Assembly (NCBI RefSeq): GCF_010500965.1
Contig: NZ_QVMI01000038.1
Span: 21,553-85,552 of the forward strand
Direction: 5' to 3'
Length of the DNA stretch: 64,000 bases
DNA from: Bacteroides sp. 51
GTDB lineage: Bacteria; Bacteroidota; Bacteroidia; Bacteroidales; Bacteroidaceae
The position numbers were made by a program, and so were the translations under genes. The notes beneath the pieces were generated by a model. That model was not told the DNA's origin and searched no databases. It worked only from the letters and a program-made list of their open reading frames with translations. Below are positions 1 through 9,461 of the stretch, piece after piece (positions within the stretch are counted from its first letter, which is position 1; each line of letters opens with the position of its first letter).

Positions 1-38
1 AGTGCAAACCTTATTATTCATCGTTAACCCTTATCCAA

Positions 39-2312
39 ATGAAAATCATCAAATTTTCTTTTCTCGCTGTATTATGTATATGCCTCCCGGCAGTCCAGGC
101 CGGCAATGACCCGATTTACAAAGATAAAAACGCCCCTATCGAAAGGCGTGTCGAAGACCTACTACGGCGCATGACCTTACGCGAGAAAGTGATTCAACTC
201 CAAAATCGCTCTACCGGAGATATAAACAACCTTCATGGCACCTACCATGGAGAAAGCTTCGGGTCCATCCACGAAATGAGTCTATCGGCCCAGGATGCAG
301 CCAACCTCTTCCAAAAAGTACATGAATACATGAAGAACGAAACACGTTTGGGCATTCCCATCCTCACCTCCTCCGAGGGCATTCATGGTATCTTACAGAA
401 CGGTTGTACCATTTTTCCCCAAGCCATAGCACAGGGAAGCACATTCAATCCCGGATTAATCTTTCAAATGGCCGAAGCCGAAGCCGCCGAAGCCCGCGTT
501 CAAGGCATTCGCCAAGTACTATCGCCCGTGTTAGACATAGCCCGCGAACTTCGCTGGGGACGAGTGGAAGAAACCTTCGGGGAAGATCCCTATCTGATTT
601 CCGAAATGGGAATCAACTTCGTTCGTGGTTTCCAGAAACATGGCGTAGGATGCATGCCTAAACACTTTGTGGCACACGGAACTCCTACCGGCGGACTGAA
701 CTGTGCCTTCGTGGCCGGTGGCGAACGCGAACTACGCAGTTTATATATGTACCCTTTTGCACGAGTCATTAAAGAAGCCGATCCAATTGCCATTATGAGT
801 TGTTACAGTGCCTACGACGGGATTCCGGTGAGCGGTTCACCCTACTTTATGACCGATATTCTACGTGGAGAGTTGGGCTTCAAAGGATTTGTTTACTCGG
901 ACTGGGGATCTGTGGACCGACTGAAAGTATTTCACTTTGCAGTCCCCACCACAGCAGCAGCCGGCAAACAGGCACTTATAGCCGGTATCGACATGGATGT
1001 CTGGGACCCCGCATACGAAACACTACAGGAACAAGTAGAAAAAGGACAATTGGATGAATTCTACATAGACCAGGCTGTGCGCCGGGTGCTGACCGCCAAA
1101 TTCAGACTGGGCTTATTCGACGACCCATATGGCGATCCGCAAAAAGTAGATCAGGTGGTTCGAAGCAAAGAACACGTTGCATTGGCTAAAAAAATAGCCG
1201 ACGAGAGCGCCATTCTATTAGAGAATAAGAATAACATCCTCCCGTTAGATATGTCGAAATACCGTTCAATAGCAGTTATCGGCCCCAATAGTGCTCATGG
1301 TGTGGCGGGTGATTACGCATGGGTAAACCCGGAAGACGATGAATGTGTTTCTTTATATCAGGGAATCAAAAATGTATTCGGAAAGAAAGCAACCATCAAC
1401 CAGGTAGATGGTTGTGACTGGTGGAGCCAAAACGAAGAAGGAATTGCCGATGCGGTAAAAGCAGTAGAAAAGAGTGATCTGGCCATTGTAGCAGTAGGAA
1501 CACGAAGTTACTGGCTGGGACGCAATGCGAAAGCACATAAGGTTACTTCGGGTGAAGGTTTCGACCTTTCTTCGCTGGAACTGCCCGGCAAACAACTGGA
1601 ACTGCTCAAAGAGATAAAGAAAACCGGCAAGCCGATGGTGGTGGTATTAATTACGGGTAAACCGCTGGTTCTTTCGTGGGTAAAAGAGAATGCAGATGCG
1701 CTATTGGTGCAGTTCTACGCCGGGGAACAACAAGGCAACTCTATGGCAGATATTCTGGCAGGAAATGTAAACCCGTCAGGCCGCTTAAATATATCTTTCC
1801 CGAGGAGTACGGGCAATACACCTTGCTACTATAATTACTATCCTACAGACCGCGAACAGATATTCGATACGGGTGGATCACTCGACAATCCCGGCGGGCA
1901 CTATGTATTCGAAAAGCCTTATGCGTTGTATAACTTTGGATATGGTTTGAGTTATACTGATTTTAAATATAACACATGCACGCTAAATGATTCCATATTT
2001 TCGAATACAGGAACATTAACTGTAAATGTAGAGGTTGAGAATACAGGAAAACGGAATGGGAAAGAAGTGGTGCAGTTATATGTACGGGATAAAATAAGTT
2101 CGGTATCCACTCCTATCCAACAATTAAAAGCATTCAAAAAGGTAGAGATAAAGCCGGGGGAAAAGAAAATGGTTACACTGGAAATGCCTATTTCCGAACT
2201 GGCTTTGTATAATGCTTATATGAAACGGGAAGTAGAACCCGGCGAATTTGAGATACAGGTAGGTGGTTCATCGGACCGGATTTATTTTAATAATATAATT
2301 ACAGTAAAATAG
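39..2312 (+). CDS. GH3 family beta-glycosidase, secreted
   Basis: Glycoside hydrolase family 3 enzyme of 757 aa, probably a periplasmic beta-glucosidase or beta-xylosidase that trims oligosaccharides; the exact substrate cannot be read from sequence. An N-terminal signal peptide (to about residue 21, ending AVQAG) lacks a lipobox. The GH3 barrel spans about 25-370, with the KHFVAHG motif and the likely nucleophile Asp288 in YSDWG. The second alpha/beta domain (about 390-610) and a C-terminal fibronectin-III-like domain (about 650-757) complete the usual three-domain plan. Length is normal for the family. It converges on a second GH3 gene, with only a 73-bp palindromic repeat between the stop codons. 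No SusC/SusD pair is nearby. Confidence 0.93.
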   Translation: MKIIKFSFLAVLCICLPAVQAGNDPIYKDKNAPIERRVEDLLRRMTLREKVIQLQNRSTGDINNLHGTYHGESFGSIHEMSLSAQDAANLFQKVHEYMKNETRLGIPILTSSEGIHGILQNGCTIFPQAIAQGSTFNPGLIFQMAEAEAAEARVQGIRQVLSPVLDIARELRWGRVEETFGEDPYLISEMGINFVRGFQKHGVGCMPKHFVAHGTPTGGLNCAFVAGGERELRSLYMYPFARVIKEADPIAIMSCYSAYDGIPVSGSPYFMTDILRGELGFKGFVYSDWGSVDRLKVFHFAVPTTAAAGKQALIAGIDMDVWDPAYETLQEQVEKGQLDEFYIDQAVRRVLTAKFRLGLFDDPYGDPQKVDQVVRSKEHVALAKKIADESAILLENKNNILPLDMSKYRSIAVIGPNSAHGVAGDYAWVNPEDDECVSLYQGIKNVFGKKATINQVDGCDWWSQNEEGIADAVKAVEKSDLAIVAVGTRSYWLGRNAKAHKVTSGEGFDLSSLELPGKQLELLKEIKKTGKPMVVVLITGKPLVLSWVKENADALLVQFYAGEQQGNSMADILAGNVNPSGRLNISFPRSTGNTPCYYNYYPTDREQIFDTGGSLDNPGGHYVFEKPYALYNFGYGLSYTDFKYNTCTLNDSIFSNTGTLTVNVEVENTGKRNGKEVVQLYVRDKISSVSTPIQQLKAFKKVEIKPGEKKMVTLEMPISELALYNAYMKREVEPGEFEIQVGGSSDRIYFNNIITVK

Positions 2313-2385
2313 CTGTAGGGGCGGTTCGCGAACCGCCCGAAAATGGTTTCCGATGTATTGGGCGGTTCACGAACCGCCCCTACAG
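2313..2385. repeat. GTAGGGGCGG palindromic repeat, copy 1
   Basis: Inverted repeat with 26-nt arms (2313-2338 and 2360-2385), each arm itself palindromic around TTCGCGAA or TTCACGAA. It fills the whole gap between the two convergent GH3 stop codons and could act as a bidirectional terminator. The 21-nt spacer, read in reverse complement, resembles the spacers of the copies at 27812 and 58436, so this copy is inverted relative to them. Confidence 0.85.
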
Positions 2386-4980
2386 TTATTTAATCTCCAA
2401 ACTCAATACCTGCAAATCCTGAGTTCTTGAACTTGACCCTACCATCAATTCATAACTTCCCGGATGTACCCGCATGGTATTAGAAGCCTCATCCCACCAT
2501 TCCAGTTGTTTTCCGGTTAGGTTCAATTTAACCTCAGTCTGTTTTCCGGCCAGGATACGTACACGTTCAAAAGCACACAAAGCTTTAGCCGGTCCATTCA
2601 CATCACCCAGTTTACGAAGATACACCTGCACCGTTTCATCGCCATCCATTTTACCAGTATTAGATACCGGAACAGTCAGAGATAAAGTACCGTCAACCGT
2701 AATCTCTGTTGCGCTCAGTTGCGGCTTGCCATATTCAAAAGTAGTATAACTCAATCCATAACCGAATGGGAACAAAGGCTCTTCTTTCATGTAACGATAC
2801 GTACGTCCCGTCATATTATAATCCTCGAAATCAGGAAGTTGATTCACATCACGATAGAAAGTCACCGGCAAACGCCCGGACGGGTTATAATCGCCAAACA
2901 AAACCTCTGCTACCGCTTTACCACCCGATTGTCCCGGATACCAAGCCTGGAGTATAGCATCGCACGTTTTTGTTTCAGGCACAAGTCCGATAGGAGAACC
3001 GGAACAGTTCACCAAAATAACCTTCTTGCCGGCATCTTTCAGCGCTTTGATAAACTCGCGTTGCACGGCAGGAAGTTCAATATCCGTACGGTCGCCACCC
3101 CTGAATCCGGGCAGGTTCACTCCCATCTCTTCACCTTCAAGCGATGGAGATATACCACCGGCAAAGACTACTACATCAGCATTTTCAATTAAATGCAAGG
3201 TGGTCTTTATGTCTATTTCACTTTTATATCCCAGGTCAAAGTTTAGTTGTGCATCACCCATCAGATAAGCAAAATCAATTTGTATATCATAAGCCTTGCC
3301 CGCTTCAACCGCCATTTCGTAAGTGGTTTTACGACTACCATGCCCATTCTTAAATGATTTCACCTCTTCTCCGTCAACGTAAATCTTACCAATACCACAA
3401 GTGTACATATCAAAAATCACCTTACCCGACTGCTGGGGTGTAAATACGGAGTTATACGTAGCCGAGAAATCTTTCAGGTTTACTCCCGGAGCAAACACCG
3501 TTGCCCCCGATGTGCAAAGACGGAAAGGCGTGGCTATCTGAGCAGTAGCTACAGGCTCGCCGGTACGTTCAGGATTATTCCAGTAACGCGCAGAGAATCC
3601 GGGGCCTTCTTTGGATACACACTGAGTAAAGAGACTCTTCATCAGCGTCCTCTCCACCCATGAGCAACCGGGTGTATAGATCAAATTATCGTTAGGGGTT
3701 AAAGCCGAACGGATACCATCAAAAATGGTAATGGTACGGGCTGGAGTACCGTTATAATTTCCCCACTGCATCACAGAGTCATTGGCGTTTGGCCCTATCA
3801 AAGCAACAGTCAACCCACCACGTTTCAAAGGTAGTGTGTTATCTTTATTCATCAACAGCGTCATTGATTTACGTGCCATATCTAATGACAATGAATCGTG
3901 AGCAGCAGAAGCTACTACCGAATAAGGAATCTTACTCCAAGGCACATCTTTCAGGTTGTCCATTTCGCCTAATGCAAAACGATCTCTCAGCAATCGTCTG
4001 ACAGAAACATTGATATCTTCTTCGGAGATCAAGCCTTTTTGTACACTTTCCACAAGAGATGTATAACTGGAACCACATTCCAGATCCGTACCATTCAGAA
4101 CGGCATAGGCAGAAGCACTTGCAGCATCAGGATGTGTCTTATGGGCATTCTCCTTATAGAAATCGGCTATTGCACCGCAATCGGAAACTACGATTCCGTC
4201 AAATCCCCATTCTTCGCGCAATATCTGTATCAGCAATTGATTGCTGCCACAACAAGGTTCACCCTCAAAACGATTATATGCACACATCACTTCCCTTACC
4301 TTTGCATCCATAACCAAAGCCTTAAATGGAGGCAGATAAGTTTCATACAAATCGCGGGGACTGATGTTTTCGGCATCAAAAGAATGGCGGTTCCACTCCG
4401 GACCGGAATGTACAGCGAAGTGTTTGGCGCAGGCATGCAACTTATTGTATTTACCATCTTCAGGACCTTGAAGACCTTTAACAACTTCCACCCCCATCAT
4501 ACTGGTCAGGTAAGGATCTTCACCATACGTCTCAATACCCCTACCCCAGCGCGGGTCACGGTAAATATTGACAGTGGGTGTCCACATCGTTAATCCCTGG
4601 TAGCGATGATAGCTGCCTTCCGAAGCAAAACGGGTATTCTTCGCACGCCCCTCATCGGATACGGCATTAAACACCTGATAAACGGCATCCGGGTCGAAGG
4701 ATGCCGCCATACCGATAGGCTGAGGAAACACCGTAGCTAATCCGGCACGGGCAACACCATGTAGCGCTTCGTTCCACCAATTATAAGGTTTAATATCCAA
4801 TCGGTCGATGGGTTTCGACCAGTCGACCATTAATTGGACTTTTTCTTCCAACGTAAGTCTGTTTAGTAAATCCTCCGCACGCTCTTCGGGCGAAAGAGAT
4901 GTGTTTTTGTAAGCGGGTCCGCTATTACATGCTCCCAACAACGGAAGCAATAATAATAAGTAAAAGATTCTTAGATTCAT
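2386..4980 (-). CDS. GH3 family beta-glycosidase lipoprotein with PA14 insert
   Basis: GH3 enzyme of 864 aa, anchored as a lipoprotein (lipobox LLGAC, Cys18). The barrel carries the KHFAVHSGPE motif typical of the xylosidase/glucosidase branch and the likely nucleophile Asp267 in VVSDCG. A PA14-like insert (about residues 450-590) sits within the second domain, and a fibronectin-III-like domain ends the protein. PA14-bearing GH3 enzymes usually act on short beta-linked oligosaccharides, with PA14 shaping the active-site entrance. It is only distantly similar to the convergent GH3 neighbour, so this is not a recent duplication. Substrate choice (glucose or xylose) is open. Confidence 0.93.
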   Translation of the reverse strand: MNLRIFYLLLLLPLLGACNSGPAYKNTSLSPEERAEDLLNRLTLEEKVQLMVDWSKPIDRLDIKPYNWWNEALHGVARAGLATVFPQPIGMAASFDPDAVYQVFNAVSDEGRAKNTRFASEGSYHRYQGLTMWTPTVNIYRDPRWGRGIETYGEDPYLTSMMGVEVVKGLQGPEDGKYNKLHACAKHFAVHSGPEWNRHSFDAENISPRDLYETYLPPFKALVMDAKVREVMCAYNRFEGEPCCGSNQLLIQILREEWGFDGIVVSDCGAIADFYKENAHKTHPDAASASAYAVLNGTDLECGSSYTSLVESVQKGLISEEDINVSVRRLLRDRFALGEMDNLKDVPWSKIPYSVVASAAHDSLSLDMARKSMTLLMNKDNTLPLKRGGLTVALIGPNANDSVMQWGNYNGTPARTITIFDGIRSALTPNDNLIYTPGCSWVERTLMKSLFTQCVSKEGPGFSARYWNNPERTGEPVATAQIATPFRLCTSGATVFAPGVNLKDFSATYNSVFTPQQSGKVIFDMYTCGIGKIYVDGEEVKSFKNGHGSRKTTYEMAVEAGKAYDIQIDFAYLMGDAQLNFDLGYKSEIDIKTTLHLIENADVVVFAGGISPSLEGEEMGVNLPGFRGGDRTDIELPAVQREFIKALKDAGKKVILVNCSGSPIGLVPETKTCDAILQAWYPGQSGGKAVAEVLFGDYNPSGRLPVTFYRDVNQLPDFEDYNMTGRTYRYMKEEPLFPFGYGLSYTTFEYGKPQLSATEITVDGTLSLTVPVSNTGKMDGDETVQVYLRKLGDVNGPAKALCAFERVRILAGKQTEVKLNLTGKQLEWWDEASNTMRVHPGSYELMVGSSSRTQDLQVLSLEIK

Positions 4981-5110
4981 GATTTATTCATTTGATTTCC
5001 GAAGGCAAACATAGGGTTTTCTCTTTGGAAAAGAGTGCACTATTTCGCTGAATATTCGTATTTTTTCTATTTTATAGCTTTTTCACCAGTGCGACAGTCG
5101 TTTTTCTACC

Positions 5111-5118
5111 TATCTTTG
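5111..5118 (+). promoter_or_regulatory. Bacteroidales -7 box
   Basis: TATCTTTG, a full match to the TAnnTTTG -7 consensus, lies 23 bp before the VOC gene. No clear TTG -33 element is present at the expected 19-21 bp spacing. Confidence 0.6.
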
Positions 5119-5141
5119 AGGAATAATATAAAACATCAATT

Positions 5142-5582
5142 ATGGCAAAATTAAACATCTACCTTAAGTTTGACGGAAATTGTGAAGAAGCATTCAAGCA
5201 TTACGAAACCGTATTTGGAACAACCATATCTTTCGTTAGCAAATACGGTGACGTACCAAGACTGGAAGAAGAAGGCATGCCTGTAATTCCGGAAGAAGAC
5301 CTGGAAAAAATCGAAAACATCTGCCTGCCGATTAATAAAGATACGCTACTTATGGGAGCCGATGGATTGGAAGCGTTCGGCATGCGCCCTGTAGCCGGAA
5401 ATAATTTCTCCATCTATGTAACGGCCGAGACACAGGATGAAGCTTACAGTATTTTTAATGGACTGTCGCAAGGTGGAGCCGTACAAATGCCACTGAGCCG
5501 CGCACATTGGGGCGATTATTTCGGCATGTGCACAGACAAATTCGGTATCAGTTGGTTTGTGAATTATAGCCCGAAGTTATAA
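5142..5582 (+). CDS. VOC family (PhnB/glyoxalase-like) protein
   Basis: Small cytosolic protein (146 aa) of the vicinal oxygen chelate superfamily, PhnB/DUF1338-unrelated branch. It starts with the typical KLNIYLKFDGNCEEAFKHYE motif and ends with HWGDYFGMCTDKFGISWFVN, the hallmark of this group. The two paired beta-alpha-beta-beta-beta modules are complete. These proteins are named after PhnB or 3-demethylubiquinone methyltransferase-like entries but rarely have a proven reaction. It stands alone behind its own TATCTTTG box, so no pathway can be inferred from neighbours. Confidence 0.88.
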   Translation: MAKLNIYLKFDGNCEEAFKHYETVFGTTISFVSKYGDVPRLEEEGMPVIPEEDLEKIENICLPINKDTLLMGADGLEAFGMRPVAGNNFSIYVTAETQDEAYSIFNGLSQGGAVQMPLSRAHWGDYFGMCTDKFGISWFVNYSPKL

Positions 5583-5724
5583 ACTAAATCCCTAACTCCT
5601 TGTTATTCAAATAACTGTTTTTGCATATTCATAGAAACAAATAAACAAAGATATTTGGACAGTTAAGAAGAACCACTTAAATTTGAGACATTTTAAAGAA
5701 ACTAATTCTTAATTGATATAGAAT

Positions 5725-7866
5725 ATGAAGAAAGCTGTATTTTTCACTTTAAGTTTACTACTTCTTATGGCATGTACAAAAAGTAGCGATAAAAGTGGCT
5801 TCAGGCAAGCCGCCCCTCCTATCGCAGAAAAGAAAGAACACGTACGAACACTACATGGTGATACGGTTCTTGATAATTATTACTGGATGTACGACTTCTT
5901 TGGAAAAGGTCCCGACAGTACACTCGTTATCGAATATCTGAATGCCGAAAATGCGTATGTAGATAGCGTCATGGCTAATACAACAGCCTTACAGAATTCT
6001 TTATTCGAGGAAATGAAAGGGCGCATAAAAGATAAAGATGAGAGTGTTCCTACATTCCGTAACGGATATTATTACTATACGCGCACGGAAGAGGGCAAAC
6101 AATATCATAAATATTGCCGTAAGAAAGAAACATTAGAAGCACCCGAAGAAATACTGCTGGATGTAGATAAAATGGCCGAAGGATATGCATACTATGCTGT
6201 CGGAGGTGTCTTTATCAGCGATGACAACAAACTGATGGCATATAGTGTAGATGAAGTAAGCCGGAGGCAATATACTATATTTATCAAGAATCTGGAAACC
6301 GGAGAAATCTATAAAGAAACCATCCCCAATACACAAGGAGGGGCTGTTTGGGCAGCCGACAACAAGACCATCTTTTACACCTCAAAGAACCCTGTAACCT
6401 TATTGGGTGAGAAAATTAAAAAGCATGTTTTAGGTACCGATCCGGCTGCGGATGTTACGGTTTATGAAGAAAAAGATAAAACCAACTATATTGGTGTAGG
6501 AAAAACAAAAGACAGAAAGTATATCTTCGTTATATCACAGTCGACCATGTCTTCCGAAACATTCTATATAGAATCCAGCCAGCCAAATGCTACATTCAAA
6601 TCTTTCCAACCGCGAATGGAAGATGTTTTATACGATATCATTCCATTGGAAGACAGATTCCTTATCCTTACCAACATGGATGCTCAGAATTTCCGTGTAA
6701 TGGAATGTCCGCTGGATAAAACCGGTGTGGAAAACTGGAAGGAGTATATACCACACCGGGCAGATATCCTGATCGAAAGCGTAGATGGATTTAAAGACTT
6801 TATTGTAATCGAAGAACGCAAAGAAGGTTTGATACAATTACGTATCCGCCACCTGACAGATGGAAAAGAATATTATATTGATTTTGGAGAGCCTACTTAT
6901 CTGGCATACACATCCGGTAATCCTGAATATAACACGGATGTAGTAAGATATAACTATACATCAATGACCACTCCTTATTCTATTTATGACTATAACATGA
7001 ATACGCAGGAGAAGAAACTGATGAAAGAGCAAGAGATAGTGGGAGGCTATAATAAAGAGGAATATAAAACAGAAAGATTATATGCTACGGCAAAAGACGG
7101 AACAAAAGTACCCATCTCGATTGTTTATAAGAAAACGACAGCCAGAACTGCCAAAACTCCGCTTCTGCTTTATGGGTATGGAAGTTATGGTAACAGCATG
7201 GATGCCACCTTTAGCAGTGGCCGGTTAAGTTTGCTGGACAGAGGATTCATATATGCTCTTGCTCACATCCGTGGGGGACAGGAAATGGGCCGCCAATGGT
7301 ATGAAGATGGTAAACTGCAAAAGAAGATCAATACATTTACCGACTTTATCGCTTGCGGAGAATATCTGATCGCCGAAAATTATACCGGCAAAGGTCACTT
7401 ATATGCTGAGGGTGGTAGCGCCGGAGGTCTTTTGATGGGAGCTGTTGTGAATATGGAGCCGGAATTATGGCATGGAATAATAGCAGACGTTCCGTTCGTT
7501 GATGTGATAAATACCATGTTAGATGAGGACATCCCTCTGACCACCAATGAGTTTGGCGAATGGGGTAATCCGAAAGAAGAAGAGGCTTATTTTTATATGA
7601 AACGCTACGATCCATACGAAAATGTGGAAAAGAAGAACTATCCGAATATGCTTGTCACTACTGGTCTTCACGATAGCCAGGTGCAATACTTTGAACCGGC
7701 AAAATGGGTAGCCAAACTTAGAGACATGAAGACGGACAACAACGTATTGTTATTGAAAACCAATATGGAGTTCGGTCACGGAGGAGCAAGCGGCAGATTT
7801 GATTATTTGCACGATGTAGCTTTGGCATATACATTCCTCTTAACGTTGGAAGGAATTAGTAAATAG
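5725..7866 (+). CDS. S9A prolyl oligopeptidase/oligopeptidase B family peptidase, lipoprotein
   Basis: Serine peptidase of 713 aa that cleaves short peptides, in the prolyl oligopeptidase/oligopeptidase B (PtrB) family. A lipobox (LLLMAC, Cys17) predicts export and lipid anchoring. Residues about 30-430 form the beta-propeller that limits access to small peptides; the alpha/beta-hydrolase follows. The triad is visible: Ser565 in GGSAGG, Asp650 in GLHDSQV and His685 in FGHGGASG. The sequence around the active site (DIPLTTNEFGEWGNP) is closer to PtrB than to strict prolyl endopeptidases, so basic-residue specificity is possible. The next gene begins 8 bp downstream and is likely cotranscribed. 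Confidence 0.93.
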   Translation: MKKAVFFTLSLLLLMACTKSSDKSGFRQAAPPIAEKKEHVRTLHGDTVLDNYYWMYDFFGKGPDSTLVIEYLNAENAYVDSVMANTTALQNSLFEEMKGRIKDKDESVPTFRNGYYYYTRTEEGKQYHKYCRKKETLEAPEEILLDVDKMAEGYAYYAVGGVFISDDNKLMAYSVDEVSRRQYTIFIKNLETGEIYKETIPNTQGGAVWAADNKTIFYTSKNPVTLLGEKIKKHVLGTDPAADVTVYEEKDKTNYIGVGKTKDRKYIFVISQSTMSSETFYIESSQPNATFKSFQPRMEDVLYDIIPLEDRFLILTNMDAQNFRVMECPLDKTGVENWKEYIPHRADILIESVDGFKDFIVIEERKEGLIQLRIRHLTDGKEYYIDFGEPTYLAYTSGNPEYNTDVVRYNYTSMTTPYSIYDYNMNTQEKKLMKEQEIVGGYNKEEYKTERLYATAKDGTKVPISIVYKKTTARTAKTPLLLYGYGSYGNSMDATFSSGRLSLLDRGFIYALAHIRGGQEMGRQWYEDGKLQKKINTFTDFIACGEYLIAENYTGKGHLYAEGGSAGGLLMGAVVNMEPELWHGIIADVPFVDVINTMLDEDIPLTTNEFGEWGNPKEEEAYFYMKRYDPYENVEKKNYPNMLVTTGLHDSQVQYFEPAKWVAKLRDMKTDNNVLLLKTNMEFGHGGASGRFDYLHDVALAYTFLLTLEGISK

Positions 7867-7874
7867 ATATAAGT

Positions 7875-8315
7875 ATGTCGGAAAATGTTAAGCCACCCCG
7901 GAGTGGTTGGAAAAAGTTTAAGATAATAGCACTTGCTATTATCATTCTAGGATTAGCCGGTTTTGTTGGCATTCGCTATTACTACCCGTATGGCGAAGGC
8001 GTAAAGACCGGTCAACTAAACTTCGTTGTTTACAAAGGAGTAGTATTCAAAACCTACGAGGGGAAGCTGATTCAAACCGGCTTTTGGTCGAATAGTGGAG
8101 GAATACAATCGAATGAATTTGAGTTCTCCATCTCCGATCCGAAGATTGCAGATTCTCTTATGCATGCAGGCGGACAAATTGTAGATTTGCATTATAAAGA
8201 GTATTTCGGAACATTGCCTTGGAGAGGACATTCACGGTATATCGTGGATGACATTCTGAAAATAACTCCTTCACGGAGTAATGCAATGGAAGTAATGCCT
8301 CCTGTTGCGGAGTAG
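7875..8315 (+). CDS. Conserved hypothetical single-pass membrane protein
   Basis: 146-aa protein of unknown function. A basic N-terminus (GWKKFK) is followed by one membrane helix at about residues 17-34, placing the remaining ~110 residues in the periplasm. The soluble part begins with a YKG.VFKTYEGKL segment and contains alternating hydrophobic beta strands; no catalytic motif is apparent. It starts 8 bp after the oligopeptidase gene and ends just before a strong terminator, so the two form an operon. I do not recognise the family with confidence. Confidence 0.75.
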   Translation: MSENVKPPRSGWKKFKIIALAIIILGLAGFVGIRYYYPYGEGVKTGQLNFVVYKGVVFKTYEGKLIQTGFWSNSGGIQSNEFEFSISDPKIADSLMHAGGQIVDLHYKEYFGTLPWRGHSRYIVDDILKITPSRSNAMEVMPPVAE

Positions 8316-8338
8316 CTTCGGTAAGATTGTTGTTTTAA

Positions 8339-8379
8339 AAGAGGTATATTCATCAAATTTTGTGAATATACCTCTTTTT
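8339..8379 (+). terminator. Rho-independent terminator
   Basis: A 14-bp perfect stem (8339-8352 with 8363-8376, containing GAGGTATATTCA) with a 10-nt loop and a T-tract ends the oligopeptidase operon. Confidence 0.85.
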
Positions 8380-8497
8380 GTATGAACAAAAAGAAAGGGC
8401 ACATGTTTACGTCTATGTAACAATAAAGATTTCACATGTTTTTTGTCATAAAAAACATATCGTTTTTATATATAAATTTAACTTAAACAGAAAAATT

Positions 8498-8977
8498 ATG
8501 AAGAAAGTAATCTTTTATGCTTTAGCCCTGATGATATCGGGTCTATCATTGCAATCCTGTAAAACAAGTGACAAGGATTTGCAAACCAACGTTCAAACCG
8601 AGATTAACAAAAAAACAAACCAGGTAACTGCTACAGTAAATGCCGGAGTCGCTACACTGGTAGGAACCGTTAATTCGGATGCAGAACGCTTTTCAGTAGA
8701 TAGTATTGCGCGCTCGGTTAAAAACATTAAATCTGTAGTGAATAATACAACCGTAAAAAAGGCGGCTCCTGTAATCAAAGTGGATGCCGACGGAACAATC
8801 AAATCAACCATTGATACGGCCTTAGCTGCGGGTGGGTTTAAGAATGTATTGGTCGAGGTTAAAGACGGAGAGGTAACACTTACCGGTAATGCTAAACGTG
8901 CCGACATTCAGAAAATCATGCAGATTGCCAATGAAGCTAATGTGAAGAAAGTAAATAACAAAATCGACTTGAAATAA
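8498..8977 (+). CDS. BON-domain lipoprotein
   Basis: Lipoprotein of 159 aa with two BON domains, which bind phospholipid or peptidoglycan-associated surfaces in the periplasm and are often linked to osmotic or envelope stress (OsmY-like). I chose the ATG at 8498 because it opens a signal peptide MKKVIFYALALMISG with lipobox LQSC; an in-frame ATG further upstream would add 40 residues of untypical sequence. BON1 covers about residues 25-90 (ATLVGTV motif), BON2 about 95-159 (VTLTGNAKRADI). Its stop overlaps the start of the next gene by one base, so BON and LysM proteins are translationally linked. Confidence 0.88.
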   Translation: MKKVIFYALALMISGLSLQSCKTSDKDLQTNVQTEINKKTNQVTATVNAGVATLVGTVNSDAERFSVDSIARSVKNIKSVVNNTTVKKAAPVIKVDADGTIKSTIDTALAAGGFKNVLVEVKDGEVTLTGNAKRADIQKIMQIANEANVKKVNNKIDLK

Positions 8978-9345
8978 TGGGACTACAAGATAAATACAAA
9001 ACATTGATAGATTTTGCTCAGAACTCTAAAGTAGCCAATCTGTCTATTGTCGAAAATGATGGAGTACTCCACATTTCGGGAACGACATCACCCACCAACA
9101 AAGAGGCCATGTGGAATATCTATAACCAAATAGACCCCGATATGCGCGCCGGCGATGTGGTGATGAACATTGAAGAAGATGGTAGCGAAGAAATCTACGA
9201 AGTAAAAGCCGGAGATAACTTAAGCAAAATAGCTAAGAAATACCCCAATATGACCTGGCAGAAAATCTTTGAAGCCAACAAAGGCTTGATCAAAGATCCC
9301 AATAAAATCTTCCCGGGACAGAAAATTAAAATCCCGGTAGGGTAA
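8977..9345 (+). CDS. BON-like/LysM domain protein
   Basis: 122-aa protein with an N-terminal BON-like half (about 1-60, VLHISGTTSP) and a C-terminal LysM domain (about 72-121, YEVKAGDNLSKIAKKY ... NKIFPGQKIKIP), the layout of E. coli YgaU/Kbp, a potassium-responsive BON-LysM protein. No signal peptide is visible, as in Kbp. Start codon overlaps the upstream BON lipoprotein stop (TAATG). The pair suggests an envelope or osmotic-response unit. Function in potassium binding is inferred from domain order only. Confidence 0.88.
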   Translation: MGLQDKYKTLIDFAQNSKVANLSIVENDGVLHISGTTSPTNKEAMWNIYNQIDPDMRAGDVVMNIEEDGSEEIYEVKAGDNLSKIAKKYPNMTWQKIFEANKGLIKDPNKIFPGQKIKIPVG

Positions 9346-9388
9346 GGCAGCAAGCCGCCGTATAGTCGGATGTCGTAGCTAAGTTTTG

Positions 9389-9434
9389 AAGCAGCCGTTT
9401 TATCTCGTTAGAATAGATATTACGGCTGCTTTTA
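9389..9434 (+). terminator. Rho-independent terminator
   Basis: AAGCAGCCGT (9389-9398) pairs with ACGGCTGCTT (9422-9431), followed by T residues. The A-rich left side lets it also serve the convergent gene. Confidence 0.75.
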
Positions 9435-9461
9435 TGACACTTCCGAACAGGCCCATTGCAG

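Noticed and set aside
2719-3192. Plus-strand open frame of 157 codons opposite the second GH3 gene
   Set aside because: It is antisense to a well-conserved coding region and has no recognisable domain.
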